From positions 250,001 to 310,000 of the forward strand of contig CAJNDS010002462.1 of assembly GCA_905221605.1 (NCBI GenBank): 60,000 nt of DNA, written 5' to 3'. Position 1 is the first letter of the stretch. Each line of letters begins with the position of its first letter. The notes beneath the pieces are model-generated. The model did no database searches, was not told the origin of the DNA, and worked only from the letters and a program-made list of their open reading frames with translations. This DNA is from Symbiodinium natans. Lineage: Eukaryota > Sar > Dinophyceae > Suessiales > Symbiodiniaceae. This document shows positions 58,277 to 60,000 of the stretch, piece by piece. Position numbers and translations under genes: made by a program.

Positions 58277-60000
58277 AAGCCAGTGTGGGACGATGACGAC
58301 TTTCAAACCTACTTTGAGGGCCACTTTGAGATGTGGGAGTCTCTCAGCAGCATTGCTCAGCATTCGGGGTTTGTGCGTATGAGCTGAGAACAAGGCAGAC
58401 AGATGTGTGGATCTGCTTATACTCTCTCCATACTGAAGTCACATGCGTAGAAAAAACAGTCTACCCAAATATTTTTTAAGTCTTGCTACTACAGCTTGAC
58501 AGTGCCTCCCAGGTTTCGTGCCACCGACAATGGGCCAGAAGTCAGGTCTGCATCGTTCCATGTCATGACGGTTTGTAGTACGGCCGTGGTGACACTTGCA
58601 ATCGCCGTGCTGTCCATACACTGTCAGCAGGTCACGAAGATAGTTGCGCTCGGTTGATGTATGCGCCCAGCAGTCGTGTCTTTGCATTTGTCTTGATGCA
58701 GGCTGCGTGGCGTGGATGAGCGGTTGGGATACGCCCTTGAGCGGGCAAAGGACTTCCGCCCTCCAGACTCTTAACCGTCCCCATTGGGCTTGGACGTTTT
58801 GATGTTACTTGATGTGCATTCCAGCTGCTGATGCGCGATTCTCTCCAGGAGTGTCCGCAGTGACGTGAGTTAAATCTGCTCCTTGTGGCAAAGGGCAAGC
58901 GGGTTGCAGTGAAACACCGCAGCTGCCCGCATCTGCCTACACGACCCATGGCTGCAGCAAGCCGAGCCTGCAAAGAGAGCGGCCTTTGTGAGGACCCTGA
59001 TGTGGCTGCTGAATTGGTTGTGACGCCACCAGCTTAGTGCTGGAAGAGTTGGGCCACTACGCCACGCAGAGGGCCCAAATAAAAACTGAGCATGCGCTGC
59101 ATGGGGCTCAAGTGTTGCCTTGAGGGCCGGCGACGAGCTCAAAGGCTTGCACTGGCTGGGTTCTCAGCTGCTGTCTACACACAGGTCTTCAGTGTCATAC
59201 CGTATCCGTATCATGCCTGTAGACCAGGCAGAAGGATTCCAAGCGCAGTCCATGCTTCTAAGAGACCGTAGCTTCAAGTCGCTTTGAATGATAGATCATG
59301 AGAGATCATGATAGATCATGAATGATCATGCAGTCCGAGAAATGATGGGGTGAGCCTTGAAGTCAAAAGCCATCAGATTTGCCCTTCCTAGAGGCGCTAC
59401 GTGTTGCCGGTCTTCGAAGTCCTCAGCCGGGGTCAGAGCGACGACGTTTCAGCTGTCGGGCCCTCGGATGTCCCAGGCCTCCCAGAAGCACCGGCTGTTT
59501 TTTTTTTTTTTGCTCTCTTCTTTTCTTTTTTTGCAGTTGTCCTAGTCTGGCAGTGGAGCTCGTCTTTAACTGCTGGATTCGGAGACATGCAAAAAGCATC
59601 TCCAGCTGAGGTTGTCCAACGCATGGAGGCGATCTGCGACAACTAGCTCCGGACCGTTGCTGACTACTATTCTGAAAGGGTCACATGGTTCAAAGATGCT
59701 TGGACTGTTTGGGAGGCGCAGCGCCAGCTTCTCGCCTCACTCTTGGGCGGCGTGCTTTCCACAGCTGGCGAGGCAGACGGACAAGTTTGGCAGGAAGACT
59801 CTATAGGGATACATTGTGATCGTGCTGGTGCTTAGGGATCCTCACTCTGTGGCAAAACACCAGTGGGGTTTCGAGCTCCTTACTGTAGCCTGAAGCTTTG
59901 CCTCCAGGCGGACCTACGGGACTTGGCTCGCTTTGCCCATGCCCTGCTGCCTCTGAGCGAGGGCACAGCACCCGACGTGGCGCATAGGCAGGTGCAGAAG
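58277..60000 (+). CDS. Unrecognised gene running off the right edge
   Basis: Exon-like pieces: 58277 to about 58368 (KPVWDDDDFQTYFEGHFEMW, then ESLSSIAQHSG), 59647 to about 59800 (LRTVADYYSERVTWFKDAWT, then VWEAQRQLLASLLGG), and 59910 to the window end (LQADLRDLARFAHALLPLSE, then GTAPDVAHRQVQK, still open). The helical, aromatic and charged mix looks like a real protein, possibly a helical repeat or BAR/sorting-nexin-like helix bundle, but I cannot assign it. The piece before 59647 (EVVQRMEAICDN) is in the same frame and separated only by a TAG, which may be the end of an intron (TAG as acceptor) or a true in-frame stop. It may also be two genes. Confidence 0.45.
59287..59332. repeat. Short ATAGATCATG-type repeat
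   Basis: Four to five imperfect copies of a 10-base unit containing the palindrome GATC. No coding role seen. Confidence 0.75.

Noticed and set aside
1-60000. tRNA, rRNA, snRNA or spliced-leader RNA genes, and transposase or reverse-transcriptase genes
   Set aside because: I looked for cloverleaf-like A and B boxes, conserved rRNA or snRNA segments and catalytic motifs such as YxDD or DDE neighbourhoods and found none I could support by eye; a covariance-model and profile search would be decisive.

Overview
The window looks like nuclear DNA of a dinoflagellate, probably a Symbiodiniaceae-like alga. Four observations support this. (1) Genes are broken into many short exons, and aligned paralogs show that the introns start with GC or GA as often as GT and end in AG, usually followed by an exon that begins with G. 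(2) All genes I can support lie on the + strand, head to tail, with gaps as short as about 250 bases. (3) There is a plant/alga-type telomere array (CCCTAAA units). (4) Long exon-poor stretches hold only microsatellites and homopolymer runs. Because exons are short, open reading frames alone are misleading here. I called exons by peptide homology, by reading-frame phase across splice sites, and by comparing two gene copies.

Layout. 1-5.3 kb has no gene I can support, only simple repeats. 5.3-12.75 kb is a coiled-coil protein gene built from many micro-exons, ending in a clear stop. 13.0-17.5 kb is a complete-looking cytochrome P450 of the CYP86/CYP704 (clan 86, fatty-acid omega-hydroxylase) type. 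18.2-25.3 kb is a second, diverged P450 of the same family. 25.3-32.8 kb holds exon-like pieces of one or more genes I do not recognise. 32.85-33.06 kb is an interstitial telomere-repeat array. 33.56-34.54 kb carries exons that resemble an uncharacterised, glycosyltransferase-like protein family of algae. 35.3-39 kb has further orphan exons. 39-43 kb is nearly empty and repeat-rich. 43.06-43.47 kb is a compact, apparently intronless gene with a possible META/HslJ-like domain. 43.5-50.4 kb has a few orphan exons. 50.4-52.1 kb encodes a proline-rich protein with MPGA tetrapeptide repeats and a helical C-terminal part. 53.1-58.0 kb encodes a J-domain (Hsp40) protein whose HPD motif follows a GA-AG intron. 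58.3-60 kb is the start or middle of another gene that runs off the window.

I see no functional cluster. The clearest relationship is the tandem P450 pair, a duplication whose copies have kept the coding motifs but differ strongly in intron position and donor dinucleotide. This makes the window a natural record of intron gain, intron loss and splice-site change, and it is the most interesting part of the sequence. Exon borders marked 'about' are uncertain, and no expression evidence was available to me.
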